DNA of 64,000 bases from Lysobacter_C viscosus (GCF_046600715.1 NZ_JBJMAV010000001.1:1-64000), one strand, 5' to 3'; shown: positions 1 to 11,307, numbered from the stretch's first letter. Notes: generated from the sequence alone by a model not told the origin. Translations and numbers: made by a program.

Positions 1-239
1 TGGCGCGCGCGGTGGCGGTCGCGCGCGGCCAGCGCCGACAGGCGGTCGGCCCGCGCCGTCGCGACCAGTGTGCTGCAGGCGGCACTGCAACCCGTGCACG
101 GCGGAAGGTCGGCCAGCAGCCCGGCCCGGATCGCCCTGTCGAGGTCATCGATACGCAGTGCCGCGACAATCACGTGCTGCACGGCGCCGCCGTCCAGCTG
201 GCAACCGCAGTGGTTGCAGGGCGATCCGACAGTGGCCAT
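1..239 (-). CDS. Cys-rich small protein, C-terminus cut by window edge
   Basis: An ATG at 239 opens a frame that stays open to base 1, so the gene is partial. It lies 14 bases after the stop of the enoyl-CoA hydratase on the same strand and is probably co-transcribed with it. The translation begins MATVGSPCNHCGCQLD and later has CTGCSAAC, two CxxC-type clusters spaced like a zinc or iron site, followed by an Arg/Ala-rich helix-like stretch. I do not recognise a named family. The Cys pairs and the absence of a signal peptide suggest a small cytoplasmic metal-binding protein. This is inference from motif spacing only. Confidence 0.6.
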   Translation of the reverse strand, partial: MATVGSPCNHCGCQLDGGAVQHVIVAALRIDDLDRAIRAGLLADLPPCTGCSAACSTLVATARADRLSALAARDRHRAR

Positions 240-253
240 GCGATTGGCCGTGC

Positions 254-1051
254 TCAGCTGCCGGTGAACGCGGGCTTGCGCCGCTCGAGGAAAGCGCCAG
301 TCCCTTCGCGCATGTCGGTCGTGGAGAACATCAACCCGAACTGCGCCGTTTCGTAGGCCAGTCCTTCCTCGATCGAGCACTCGCCACCGAAGTTCACGCA
401 ATCCAGTACGCCACGCATCGCCAGGGGTGCCGATGCCGCCAACTGCTGGGCGAGTTTCATCGTTTCCGTTTCCAGTTCCGCGGCGGGCACCACGCGATTG
501 ACGATGCCCAGCTCGCGCGCGCGGTTCGCATCGATCGGCGCGCCGACCAGGCACAGCTCCAGGGTCGCGGCGCGGCCCGCCAGGCGCAGCAGGCGCTGGG
601 TGCCACCGAACCCCGGGATCAGTCCCAGGTTGACCTCCGGCTGGCCGACCTTCGCGGTGTCGGCGGCCACGCGCAGGTGGCAGCACATCGCCAGCTCCAG
701 CCCGCCGCCGAGCGCGAAGCCGTTGACCATTGCAACCACCGGCTTGGACAGGGTCTCCACCGCACGCATCATCCGCTGGCCGCGCTGCGAGAAATCGCGC
801 CCCTGGACCGGGGTGAGGGTATTCATCTCGGCGATGTCGGCGCCGGCCACAAAGGCCTTGGCCCCGGCGCCGGTCAGCACCACGGCCCGGACCGCGTCGT
901 CCCGCCCGGCCGCTTCGAATGCCTCGGCGAGCGCATCCAGGGTGGCCAGGTTCAGGGCGTTCAGCTTGTCGGGGCGGTTGACGGTGATGCGGCGCACGGC
1001 GCCGGTGTCTTCGATCAGCAGGGGCGATTCGGACATGGATGACCCGTTCAT
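254..1051 (-). CDS. enoyl-CoA hydratase (crotonase family)
   Basis: This 265-residue protein has the full crotonase layout: NRPDKLNALN near residues 25-34, an oxyanion-hole segment AFVAGADIAEM near 66-76, and both catalytic glutamates, E119 in GGGLELA and E139 in GQPEVNLGL, as in rat mitochondrial hydratase. It is expected to hydrate trans-2-enoyl-CoA to 3-hydroxyacyl-CoA in fatty acid beta-oxidation in the cytoplasm. The first ATG (1051) and a second one five codons later (1036) are both possible, and neither has a clear Shine-Dalgarno. The exact substrate chain length cannot be told from sequence. Confidence 0.88.
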   Translation of the reverse strand: MNGSSMSESPLLIEDTGAVRRITVNRPDKLNALNLATLDALAEAFEAAGRDDAVRAVVLTGAGAKAFVAGADIAEMNTLTPVQGRDFSQRGQRMMRAVETLSKPVVAMVNGFALGGGLELAMCCHLRVAADTAKVGQPEVNLGLIPGFGGTQRLLRLAGRAATLELCLVGAPIDANRARELGIVNRVVPAAELETETMKLAQQLAASAPLAMRGVLDCVNFGGECSIEEGLAYETAQFGLMFSTTDMREGTGAFLERRKPAFTGS

Positions 1052-1266
1052 TGTGGAGGGGGTGGAGACCGGCCGGGCGTGGAACTCGAGCGCCGATGCG
1101 GTGTCAGAAGGTCGGCGTCAGTGGCAGTTAAGCCATGCCGCCGCTATCCTAGCCCGTCAAGTCGGGGTCCCATGACCCGGTTTGCGCATCCAATCCGGGC
1201 ATGCATGTCCTGGACGAAACGGGATGGCCCAGCGCTGTCCCGCGCCATTATCGGAGGTTTTACCGA

Positions 1267-1953
1267 ATGAAGTTGCGTTTGATCGCGGCCGCCGTCGCCG
1301 CAGTTGCCATGGCCGCCGGTAGCGCCGCCGCACAGGACATCTCCTCGGAGAAGGGCAAGTTGAGCTATGCGCTCGGGTACGACCTGGGTCGCAATGCCGC
1401 CGAGAGCGGTGAACAGGTCGACGTCAGCAGCATCATCAAGGGCCTGCAGGAGGGCTATGCGAAGAAGGAGCCGGCAGTGCCGGTCGACCAGCTTCGCAGC
1501 GCGGTGCAGAACATGCAGCAGCGCCAGCAGGCCAGGGCCAAGGCCGAGTGGGAGAAGGCCGCCGCCACCAACAAGACCAAGAGCGACGGTTTCCTCGCGC
1601 AGAACAAGGGCAAGTCCGGGGTCAAGTCGCTTGCCAGTGGCGTGCAGTACCGCGTGATCGAAGCCGGCAACGGCGCCAAGCCGACGCAGGCCAGCACGGT
1701 CGAACTGCAGATCGCCGGACCGTTCGCGTGGGGCGAACGCCCACCGCAGGCGCGGCCCGCGCAGTCGGTACCGGCCATGAAGATCAGCGAGATCGAAATG
1801 CCGGCGATGCGTGAGGTGCTGTTGCAGATGCCGGCCGGCGCCAAGTGGGAGGTCACCCTGCCGCCGGAGCGCGCGTACGGTGCCAACCCGAACACGCCGT
1901 TCCCGCCGAACGTGGCGGTGCAGTTCGAGATCAAGCTCGTCAGCGTCAAGTAA
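1267..1953 (+). CDS. FKBP-type (Mip/FkpA-like) secreted protein, degenerate PPIase domain
   Basis: The chosen ATG follows a good GGAGG at 1253-1257, and upstream in-frame codons give no signal peptide. Residues 1-22 form a signal peptide ending GSAAA before QD. The N-terminal dimerisation domain typical of FkpA/Mip proteins follows (LSYALGYDLGRN and a long charged helix), then an FKBP-like C-terminal domain ending in LPPERAYG and a terminal beta strand. The family folds periplasmic or surface proteins and isomerises prolyl bonds. Here the usual FDSS and VIPGW motifs of the active site are not recognisable: the region reads GPFAWGERPPQ and ISEIEMPAMREVL. The protein may therefore be a chaperone without strong isomerase activity (inference). 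Confidence 0.82.
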   Translation: MKLRLIAAAVAAVAMAAGSAAAQDISSEKGKLSYALGYDLGRNAAESGEQVDVSSIIKGLQEGYAKKEPAVPVDQLRSAVQNMQQRQQARAKAEWEKAAATNKTKSDGFLAQNKGKSGVKSLASGVQYRVIEAGNGAKPTQASTVELQIAGPFAWGERPPQARPAQSVPAMKISEIEMPAMREVLLQMPAGAKWEVTLPPERAYGANPNTPFPPNVAVQFEIKLVSVK

Positions 1954-2090
1954 CGCACCGGTCCGTCCGTCCGCGCGCAGCGCTGTCGGGCTTGCCGCTG
2001 CAGCGTCCCGCTGGTGCGGCGTCGCCGATCCAGCTTCAACGTTCAACCATTGCGCCGGCCCACGCCGGCGCAATGCATTTCAGGACCAGG

Positions 2091-2282
2091 ATGAACGAGG
2101 CCACCTTCCGCGCCGTGCTCAGTCCGTGCATCGGCATCTGCACCCTCGACGCCGATGGCCTGTGCGAAGGCTGCCACCGCACCCTCGCGGAAATCGCGCA
2201 GTGGTCGCAGATGGGCGACGACGAACGTCTTCGGTGGATGGACACCGTGCTGCCCGCGCGCGAGGCCGGGCGACTGGGGTAG
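2091..2282 (+). CDS. DUF1289 family Cys protein
   Basis: This 63-residue protein matches the DUF1289 signature: SPCIGICTLD, then GLCEGCHRTLAEI and W-x-x-M-x-x-x-ER. Its four cysteines (13, 17, 25, 28) probably bind a metal or an iron-sulfur cluster. DUF1289 proteins are small, widespread in proteobacteria and have no settled function. The start at 2091 has a weak AGGA a few bases upstream. An in-frame ATG at 2073 would add six residues. It sits 9 bases before the Nudix gene and is probably part of the same transcription unit. Confidence 0.8.
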   Translation: MNEATFRAVLSPCIGICTLDADGLCEGCHRTLAEIAQWSQMGDDERLRWMDTVLPAREAGRLG

Positions 2283-2291
2283 CCTCGGGGC

Positions 2292-2936
2292 ATGGCCCGC
2301 CCGTGCACCCGGAACCCGTACCTGCCGCCCCGGGACTGCCCGCGCCTGGGCGAGGCACTCCATCCGCTCGATGCGCCACCCGGAGGCGCCGGCTGGAACC
2401 TCCCGGATCTCGATGACCTGATCCCCGACCCGGCAGTCCTGGTACAGGCCGCCGTCCTGGTCGGCCTGGTGCCACGCGATGAAGGCACGCAGGTGATCCT
2501 GACCCGCCGCACCGATGCCCTACGCCACCATGGCGGACAGGTGAGCTTCCCGGGCGGTCGGCTCGAACCGGAGGATGCCGATGCGGTGGCCGGGGCCGTG
2601 CGCGAGGCGGGAGAGGAAATTGGCCTGCATCCCACTCAGGTAGCTCCGCTGGGGTTCCTGGATCCCCTGGCCACGATCACCGGGTTCCGGATCACGCCGG
2701 TCGTGGCGCTTATCGACGTGGGCTACCAGCCGGTACCCGATCCGTCGGAAGTGGCCGATGTATTCGAGGTGCCGCTGGGGTTCCTGCTGGACCCGTGCAA
2801 CCTTGCCTCGCAGCGGTTGGACTACCGCGGGCAACAGCGCGAGGTGCACGAGTTCCGCTATCCCGCCCAGCGCATCTGGGGTGCGACCGCCTCGATGCTG
2901 CTCAACCTTCGTGCGCGACTGGAGGCGATCCGATGA
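2292..2936 (+). CDS. nudL: NudL-type CoA pyrophosphatase (Nudix hydrolase)
   Basis: This 214-residue Nudix protein carries the UPF0035/CoA-pyrophosphatase signature TRRTDALRHHGGQVSFPGG at about 71-89, directly followed by a Nudix box with REAGEEIGL ending near 112. The family splits coenzyme A or acyl-CoA into 3'-phosphoadenosine phosphate and 4'-phosphopantetheine, probably to clear oxidised CoA. The REAGEE residues that bind the catalytic magnesium are intact. The stop codon overlaps the ATG of the sulfurtransferase gene (ATGA), so the two are translationally coupled. The sequence before the ATG shows a weak -10-like hexamer (TAGCCT) but no Shine-Dalgarno. Confidence 0.9.
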   Translation: MARPCTRNPYLPPRDCPRLGEALHPLDAPPGGAGWNLPDLDDLIPDPAVLVQAAVLVGLVPRDEGTQVILTRRTDALRHHGGQVSFPGGRLEPEDADAVAGAVREAGEEIGLHPTQVAPLGFLDPLATITGFRITPVVALIDVGYQPVPDPSEVADVFEVPLGFLLDPCNLASQRLDYRGQQREVHEFRYPAQRIWGATASMLLNLRARLEAIR

Positions 2937-3799
2937 CATCGAGCGACCGGACCGGCTGGACCACCCTGGTGGATCCCGATGCCCTGGCGGCGGCGCTGGT
3001 CGACGGCGAGGTCGTGGTGGTCGATGCGCGGTTTTCGCTGGCCGATCCCGGTGCCGGCGAGGATGCGTATCGCATGTCCCATGTGGCCGGGGCGCGGTAT
3101 GCGCATCTGGATCGCGATCTTTCCGGTCCGCCGGGCAGCGGCGAGGGCCGGCACCCCTGGCCCGCCGCCGAAGCGTTTGGCCAGGTGCTTTCGGCATGGG
3201 GCGTGACCCCTGGTACGCAAGTGGTCGCCTACGACGACGCCGGTGGTGCGCTTGCCGCGGCTCGCCTGTGGTGCCTGATGCGCATGGCCGGTCATCAACG
3301 CGTCGCGGTTCTGGACGGGGGCTGGGCAGGGTGGCAGCAACGGGGCCTGCCGGTGGATTCGCACGTGCCTCCGCCCGGTCGGTCCGGCTATCGGGTGCAA
3401 TTCGATGATGCGGCCCTGCTCGACAGCGCCCGATTGCAGCGGCACCTGGCCGCGGGCCGTGGCGTGGTCGACGCACGGGCGCCGGAGCGCTTCAGCGGCG
3501 ACGTGGAACCCATCGACCGCGTGGCGGGGCATGTCCCGGGCGCGGTCAACCGGCCCTTTTCCGACAACCTGGACGACGGTCGCTTCAAGCCTCCAGCACG
3601 CCTCGCGGATGAGTTCGGAACGCTGTTGGCGGGCCGACCCGCCAGCGACTGGGTGGCCATGTGCGGTTCGGGCGTCACCGCCTGCCACCACCTGCTGGCG
3701 ATGGCGCATGCGGGGCTGCCGGGCGCCGGGTTGGCGACGGGTTCGTGGAGCGGCTGGATCGAGGATCCGGCGCGCCCGGTCGCCCGGGGTCCGGCGTAG
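2933..3799 (+). CDS. sseA: 3-mercaptopyruvate/thiosulfate sulfurtransferase (two-domain rhodanese)
   Basis: The protein is 288 residues with two rhodanese domains; only the C-terminal one has the catalytic cysteine, C244 in CGSGVTA. That loop sequence is the one found in E. coli SseA and points to 3-mercaptopyruvate rather than thiosulfate as preferred sulfur donor, which is not certain from sequence. It moves sulfane sulfur to cyanide or thiol acceptors in the cytoplasm. The start was chosen because its ATG overlaps the nudL stop and has GGAGGCG just upstream. It ends convergently with the isomerase gene at 3928, with no clear terminator between them. Confidence 0.88.
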   Translation: MTSSDRTGWTTLVDPDALAAALVDGEVVVVDARFSLADPGAGEDAYRMSHVAGARYAHLDRDLSGPPGSGEGRHPWPAAEAFGQVLSAWGVTPGTQVVAYDDAGGALAAARLWCLMRMAGHQRVAVLDGGWAGWQQRGLPVDSHVPPPGRSGYRVQFDDAALLDSARLQRHLAAGRGVVDARAPERFSGDVEPIDRVAGHVPGAVNRPFSDNLDDGRFKPPARLADEFGTLLAGRPASDWVAMCGSGVTACHHLLAMAHAGLPGAGLATGSWSGWIEDPARPVARGPA

Positions 3800-3927
3800 G
3801 AACGGTTCAGCCGTGATCCATCGCAGGTTGCCTGTTCGATCCGAGAGGGCAGGGGTCGAGCCAACGCGCGACGCGCCGCCCCATCATCGATCTAGGTTCG
3901 ACGGCCAACAGGATCGCGGATCCATCG

Positions 3928-4698
3928 CTATTTACCCAGCCGCGCCATCAGCGCGTGCAGGGCGTTCTGGCAGTCCGGCCGGTACCAGGCGTCCATGAAG
4001 CGATCCAGCTGGATGTGTCGTGGCTGCAATGCCTCGACCAGGTCCGCGCGGGCCATCTCCCGGGTCGCGAGCATCGCTTCGCCCGGGAGTGCCAGCAGGT
4101 GCTCCAGCCAGACTACCGAGCGCTGCACGACGCTGTCGATGTCCACCACCTCGTCGACCAGGCCAATGCGAAGCGCGTTGGCGGCATCCATCATTTCGCC
4201 TGCCACCAGCATGCGCTCGGCCCGGTACGGGCCCACCACACGCCGAAGCAGGCGCTGGACGCCCTCTGGCGCTGCCAACCCCACCTGGGTCTCGTTGAGC
4301 CCGATGGAGCAGGGGCCCGACGCCATCACCCGGTAATCGCAGCACAGCGCGAGCACGCAACCGCCGGCGGGCGCATGGCCGGTGATGGCCGCCACCACGG
4401 GCACCGGACATGCCGCGAGCGCGCGGGCGGCGCCGAAGAACGACTCCCAGATCGCGGTGATCGCGGACCGGTCGCCGCCCAGGGACATCAGGTGGGGCAC
4501 GTCCAGGCCAGCGGAAAACACCTTGGCGCTGCTGGACAGCACCAGGCCGCGGGCGCCCCCGGCGACGGCCGCCTTCACCGCATCGCGCAGGCCGTCGCAG
4601 AGCGAGGCCTCCAGCGCATTGACGGGGGGGCGCGCCAGGCGCAGTTCGACGATGTCGTGGGCGTGCGCAACCGTCTCGATGCCCGCAATGGCACTCAC
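3928..4698 (-). CDS. crotonase family, delta3-delta2-enoyl-CoA isomerase (ECI1-like)
   Basis: At 256 residues this is a second crotonase in the window, but of the isomerase kind. It has FSAGLDVPHL, then GHAPAGGCVLALCCDYRVMA and SIGLNETQVGL, which parallels mitochondrial ECI1 (FSAGLDL, ACPAGGC, IGLNETQLG). The single catalytic glutamate of isomerases is kept as E136, while the first hydratase glutamate is replaced by the GGCVLA sequence. The expected reaction is moving 3-enoyl double bonds to the 2-trans position so that unsaturated fatty acids can enter beta-oxidation. The start is a GTG that overlaps the stop of the upstream DUF4139 gene (GTGA). Confidence 0.82.
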   Translation of the reverse strand: MSAIAGIETVAHAHDIVELRLARPPVNALEASLCDGLRDAVKAAVAGGARGLVLSSSAKVFSAGLDVPHLMSLGGDRSAITAIWESFFGAARALAACPVPVVAAITGHAPAGGCVLALCCDYRVMASGPCSIGLNETQVGLAAPEGVQRLLRRVVGPYRAERMLVAGEMMDAANALRIGLVDEVVDIDSVVQRSVVWLEHLLALPGEAMLATREMARADLVEALQPRHIQLDRFMDAWYRPDCQNALHALMARLGK

Positions 4699-6263
4699 TG
4701 GATGACGTCCCGCGCCCAGCGGTAGCGCACCGTGTAGGTCAGCCGCGTCTCGCCGCCCGCCGGTACCGGGACTTCAAACACCGCATGCCGGGCATCCTGG
4801 CGTTCGGACGGCACGCTGCTCTCGACGATCTCCCAGTCGCTCCAGCGCGGCAGGGGCTCGACCACGCGGACGGTGGCATCGCCGGGCTTGGCGTTGCGCA
4901 GGGTCACCGCGAACGATTCGGTGATGGTGCGTCCGCTCCGGTCGACGTTGAAGGCGGTGTTCTCGCGTTCCGCCGAGAGGTCGAAGGCCTCGCCCACTTC
5001 CACCCGCACCTCGCCGCCCGCTGCGATGTGGTCAAGCCGGGACTCGCCCAGGAAGTCCGCACCGTCGAACACGCGCACGCGCCCGGCCGGCAACGGCTGG
5101 CCCAGGCCCGACTCCTTGCTGTTCTGCAGCGACACCGCAACCACCACCGGCAGCTTGCCGGTGCTGCCGCGATAGCCCGGGTCCAGCATCGGTTGCGGCG
5201 GCTGCCATTCCTGGCTGTCGGCTTCGACGACGTAGGCACGCTCGCAGGCGACCTTGGTGCGAGTGGGGAACAGCGCGATGCGCTCGGTGGCGCCCTGGGT
5301 GATGCGGACCGCGCGGGGCAGGTCGTAGGCGTGGTATTCGGCCGAGCGGCGTTGCGTGGGCATGTTGCCCGCGGCGGCGTCCATGGCCATCTGTTCCACG
5401 GCGGCACGCTCACGCATCTCCGGACGGTCCTGCCGGACGCGCTCGGGTTCCCCGGCCACCAGGGTGACGCGCGCGTCGGTAAAGGTGACGCCCGAACGGT
5501 TGGCGACCAGCGCCGCACCGTCAAGCGAGAGTGCGCAGCCGTCGCCCGGCGCAAGTGTCGCGGTGTATTCGGCACGCCACGCCATCCCCCCCATCGGGTA
5601 GTGCAGGGTGAACGCCGCGTCTCCCGCCGCGGCGGCGTCGACGGTCCACTGCAGCGAAGGCTGGCCCGGGAAGGTGGTGGTGCCGTCGATCACGCTGAAG
5701 CTGTCGTAGTCGCGGATCACCTTGATGCGCCCGTCGTTGAGCGCCAGCGCCAGGCTGGTGCCCGATGACGACACCAGGGTCCCGTTGTCGGTCTGCTTGG
5801 CGCCACCGGAGGTGTGCTCCACCGCGACCCGTTGCCCCACCGCCTGGCCCAGTACGTCGCCCCCGACCGACAGGCCTGCGAGGTAGCGCTGCGAAAGCAC
5901 GCTGGTGCCGTCTCCCGCCGGGCGCAGTACCGCGGCTTCCACGTCCATCGCCGGCGGTACGCTGGCTGCCGAGACGGAGTTGGTGCCGCGCTTGAGCGCG
6001 TAGCTGAGCGGGCGTTCGACCAGCGCATAGCCGGGCATGCCGATGCCGGGCGTGGCGCTCTGGCCCAGCGCCTCGTAGTCGCCGCTGTAAATGGTCAGGC
6101 GGGTTTCGGGGATCGCGCCCGCAGGTGCGCTGCCGGCATCGGCCGGGTCGGTGGTCGGGGTGACCGCCGGTTGCACCACGGCCGTATCGTCACCGCGCTG
6201 GCCGTCCGGGGTACACGCCGCGAGGGCAAGTGCCGCTGCAAGAAGGGTAAGGGGACGGTGCAT
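4695..6263 (-). CDS. DUF4139 domain lipoprotein
   Basis: This 522-residue protein has a lipoprotein signal with lipobox LALAAC (C17), so it is predicted to be lipid-anchored. The mature part begins with a Thr/Pro/Ala-rich linker, then a beta-rich region and a C-terminal DUF4139-like domain ending in TYTVRYRW. The family is common in proteobacteria and has no proven function. The ATG at 6263 was chosen because GGAG lies 6-9 bases upstream and the lipoprotein signal starts there; an ATG four codons earlier (6275) is less likely. The gene is divergent from the copper chaperone, with only 38 bases between starts. Confidence 0.8.
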   Translation of the reverse strand: MHRPLTLLAAALALAACTPDGQRGDDTAVVQPAVTPTTDPADAGSAPAGAIPETRLTIYSGDYEALGQSATPGIGMPGYALVERPLSYALKRGTNSVSAASVPPAMDVEAAVLRPAGDGTSVLSQRYLAGLSVGGDVLGQAVGQRVAVEHTSGGAKQTDNGTLVSSSGTSLALALNDGRIKVIRDYDSFSVIDGTTTFPGQPSLQWTVDAAAAGDAAFTLHYPMGGMAWRAEYTATLAPGDGCALSLDGAALVANRSGVTFTDARVTLVAGEPERVRQDRPEMRERAAVEQMAMDAAAGNMPTQRRSAEYHAYDLPRAVRITQGATERIALFPTRTKVACERAYVVEADSQEWQPPQPMLDPGYRGSTGKLPVVVAVSLQNSKESGLGQPLPAGRVRVFDGADFLGESRLDHIAAGGEVRVEVGEAFDLSAERENTAFNVDRSGRTITESFAVTLRNAKPGDATVRVVEPLPRWSDWEIVESSVPSERQDARHAVFEVPVPAGGETRLTYTVRYRWARDVIQ

Positions 6264-6289
6264 CGCGCGCTCCATTCATGGCCTCCCGG

Positions 6290-6295
6290 TATCAT
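6290..6295 (+). promoter_or_regulatory. -10-like hexamer TATCAT just before the copper chaperone ATG
   Basis: TATCAT ends six bases before the ATG at 6302, and no Shine-Dalgarno fits in the gap. If used, transcription would begin at or next to the start codon and give a leaderless mRNA. No good -35 is visible. Confidence 0.35.
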
Positions 6296-6301
6296 AGGCC
6301 G

Positions 6302-6787
6302 ATGAAGATGACGCGTGTTTTGACGCTGGTGGGGGCGCTGCTCGCTGCCATGCCGCTCGTCTCCACGGCGGCACCGGCGGCACCGGCGGCGCCAGTCAAG
6401 GCCGCCCGTGGGTCCTGCGCACTGCAGGCGGCGGGGGCATGGGTGCGCCTGCCACCGGTCGCGATGCCGATGCTCGCCGGCTTCGTGCGCCTCCACAATC
6501 CATGCGCCTCGACCATCACCGTCTTGGGCGCGCGCAGTGATGCGTTCGGGGACGTCTCGCTCCATGAGTCCACCCGCGTCGACGGCATCAGTCGAATGCG
6601 GCCGGTCGCACGGCTGCCGGTGCCGCCAGGTGCCCAGGTCGAGCTGCAGCCCGGCGGACTGCACCTCATGCTGAGGCACCCGCGCGGGAAGCTGGAGCCG
6701 GATGGCAGCGTGGACGTGGTCCTGGAGCTGGAGGGTGGCGGCACGCGCGCGGTGCTGTTCGAGGTGCGCGCGGCCGGGAGTCGCTGA
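6302..6787 (+). CDS. PCu(A)C-type periplasmic copper chaperone
   Basis: The 161-residue protein has a signal peptide of about 23 residues, an Ala/Pro linker and a single PCu(A)C domain. The copper motif H-x10-M-x21-H-x-M is present exactly: H88, M99, H121 and M123 (HLM). Proteins of this family hold Cu(I) in the periplasm and help load the CuA or CuB centre of cytochrome oxidase, usually with a Sco protein. No sco or cox gene lies nearby in this window. The start at 6302 has an alternative ATG two codons later. It is transcribed divergently from the DUF4139 lipoprotein. Confidence 0.9.
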   Translation: MKMTRVLTLVGALLAAMPLVSTAAPAAPAAPVKAARGSCALQAAGAWVRLPPVAMPMLAGFVRLHNPCASTITVLGARSDAFGDVSLHESTRVDGISRMRPVARLPVPPGAQVELQPGGLHLMLRHPRGKLEPDGSVDVVLELEGGGTRAVLFEVRAAGSR

Positions 6788-6850
6788 GCACGCACGGTGC
6801 CCAGGCCGTGCTGGCGTCGCCTGTTGCCGCAGGCAGGGTGACGACCATCC

Positions 6851-6870
6851 CGCCCGACCGCGATCGGGCG
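6851..6870. terminator. hairpin between convergent genes
   Basis: CGCCCGA-6 nt-TCGGGCG forms a perfect 7 bp stem in the 87-base gap between the copper chaperone and the thioesterase, which converge here. There is no T-run on either side, so intrinsic termination is uncertain. Confidence 0.35.
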
Positions 6871-6874
6871 CGGG

Positions 6875-7440
6875 TCACCCCTGGCAGGCGTCCCGGACCC
6901 CGGCGGGAAGCGGCGCCGCCTGGCCGGTCTGGCGGTCGATCCACACCAGTACGACGTAGCCGTCGCAGTAGAGCGTGGATGCGTCTTCCGAATCGGTGAT
7001 CCGGTGCGCAACGGTCAGGCTGGTGTTGCCCAGACGCTCGACCAGCAGCTCGATGCGGAGCTGCCGGGGCCATTCGATCGGGCGGCGGTAGTTGAGGTGG
7101 GCCGCCGCGACGACCGGCGCGACGTCCTCGTCCAGGCCCTGGCCGGGCACCCCCAGCATCCAGTGCAGCCGCGCTTCCTCCAGGTAGCTGAGGTACTTGG
7201 AGTTGTTGACGTGGTTGAACGCGTCCAGGTCACGCCAGCGCACCGGCATCGGCACCTCGATCAGCCGGCGCTGCACGGCATCGGCGACGGGAGCACTGGA
7301 CGCAGGCGCATCGGCCTGCGGCGCAGCCGGTGGCTTGGTGCGCGCGGTGGGTTTGCGCGTGGACGGCTTGCGCTTGCGGGGCGCGGCCTTGCGGGCCTTG
7401 GCCTTGGCCGGGGAGGGGTCAGTGGGTGTCTGGTCGTCGC

Positions 7441-7444
<4 letters not shown>
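6875..7444 (-). CDS. 4HBT hot-dog acyl-CoA thioesterase with Lys/Ala/Pro-rich N-terminal tail
   Basis: Residues about 61-189 form a hot-dog thioesterase domain with the 4-hydroxybenzoyl-CoA thioesterase-type motif RWRDLDAFNHVNN; D74 would be the catalytic acid. The substrate is an acyl-CoA, chain length unknown. The first 55 residues are unusual: almost only Lys, Arg, Ala, Pro, Thr and Ser (AKAKARKAAPRKRKP), resembling histone H1 tails, with no counterpart in ordinary YbgC/YbgA-size members (about 130-150 residues). The ATG overlaps the uvrA stop codon, which fixes the start fairly well and implies coupling to uvrA. The tail may bind nucleic acid or membrane (inference). Confidence 0.82.
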
Positions 7445-10368
<2,924 letters not shown>

Positions 10369-10602
10369 GCGTCGGTGGGGGCCTTCGATGGGAGGCCGGC
10401 GGGCAACACGCCGGCGAACAGGGGAGCGTAGCGACTGGCCTGAATTGGGGCAAATGCGGGAAAGGGAAGACGCGGGCCGGTGACGCAGTTCAGGAAGGCG
10501 GCGGCTTGGCCGGGACGGGGCCACGCCTTGAACGCCGTCACGTCGGGCCGCCAGGGCCCGCTCGCCGCTGCAGGCGCTTCGACGGGCGGGGGATTGCCCC
10601 GG
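10369..10602. other. non-coding divergent region between uvrA and rplU
   Basis: With the promoter at 10603-10631 this makes a 326-base gap between divergent genes. I see no conserved short gene in it. Frames crossing it on the minus strand are upstream extensions of uvrA without UvrA similarity. A uvrA promoter must lie here, but no convincing hexamer pair stands out. Confidence 0.5.
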
Positions 10603-10631
10603 TTGCTCCAACTATCTGAATCCCCTACAAT
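10603..10631 (+). promoter_or_regulatory. promoter of rplU-rpmA
   Basis: TTGCTC and TACAAT are separated by exactly 17 bases, 64 bases upstream of the rplU ATG. This is a good sigma-70-type pair, and GAGGAAT just before the ATG serves as ribosome binding site. Confidence 0.6.
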
Positions 10632-10694
10632 TCCGCTTCTGTCTGCCCGCCAAGGGTGGCCAGGACCAAAAAATAACTACAGAGGAATCCGGTC

Positions 10695-11015
10695 ATGTAC
10701 GCAGTTCTGGTCACCGGCGGTAAGCAATACCGCGTGATGAAGGGCGAGACGCTCCGCGTCGAAAAGCTCGAAGCGGAAGAAGGCAACGAGATCAAGTTCG
10801 ACAACGTCCTGATGCTGGGTGACGGCGAAGGCGTGAAGCTCGGCGACGCGCTCAAGGGCGCCAGCGTCAGCGCCAAGGTCGTCGGCCACGGCCGCGCCGA
10901 CAAGATCCGCATCGTCAAGTTCCGCCGCCGCAAGCACCATCGCAAGCAGATGGGCCACCGGCAGTACTACACCGAAATCGAGATCACCGGCATCGCCGGT
11001 GGCGACCAGAAGTAA
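10695..11015 (+). CDS. rplU: 50S ribosomal protein L21
   Basis: This 106-residue protein begins MYAVLVTGGKQYRV and contains the basic KFRRRKHHRKQMGHRQ segment, both diagnostic of bacterial L21, which binds 23S rRNA near L20. It is the first gene of the usual rplU-rpmA pair, 12 bases before rpmA, with its own promoter upstream and the cgtA/obgE GTPase gene downstream as in most proteobacteria. Length is normal and nothing is missing. Confidence 0.98.
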   Translation: MYAVLVTGGKQYRVMKGETLRVEKLEAEEGNEIKFDNVLMLGDGEGVKLGDALKGASVSAKVVGHGRADKIRIVKFRRRKHHRKQMGHRQYYTEIEITGIAGGDQK

Positions 11016-11027
11016 GGAGAAGCCGCC

Positions 11028-11285
11028 ATGGCACAGAAAAAAGGCGTAGGTTCCACCCGCAACGGCCGCGACTCCAACCCGAAGTACCTGGGCGTAAAGA
11101 TCTACGGCGGCCAGGCCATCGAGGCCGGCAACATCATCGTGCGCCAGCGCGGCACCCAGTTCCATCCGGGCAGCGGCGTCGGCCTCGGCCGCGACCACAC
11201 CCTGTTCGCGCTGGTTGACGGCAAGGTGCAGTTCGCGGTGAAGGGCGCCAAGAAGCGCCGCACGGTCAGCGTCGTCAGCGAGTAG
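11028..11285 (+). CDS. rpmA: 50S ribosomal protein L27
   Basis: This 85-residue protein has the L27 hallmark N-terminus MAQKKGVGSTRNGRDS, whose tail reaches the peptidyl transferase centre, and RQRGTQFHPG further on. The N-terminus has no extra cleavable leader of the Firmicutes type. It is co-transcribed with rplU; a strong terminator follows 22 bases after the stop. AAGGAG lies 9 bases before the ATG. Confidence 0.98.
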   Translation: MAQKKGVGSTRNGRDSNPKYLGVKIYGGQAIEAGNIIVRQRGTQFHPGSGVGLGRDHTLFALVDGKVQFAVKGAKKRRTVSVVSE

Positions 11286-11307
11286 TCGCCCGGCGCGGCA
11301 GTCGAAG

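Noticed and set aside
10369..10602. SOS box for uvrA
   Set aside because: No TTAG-N6-TACTA-like sequence is visible in the uvrA upstream region.
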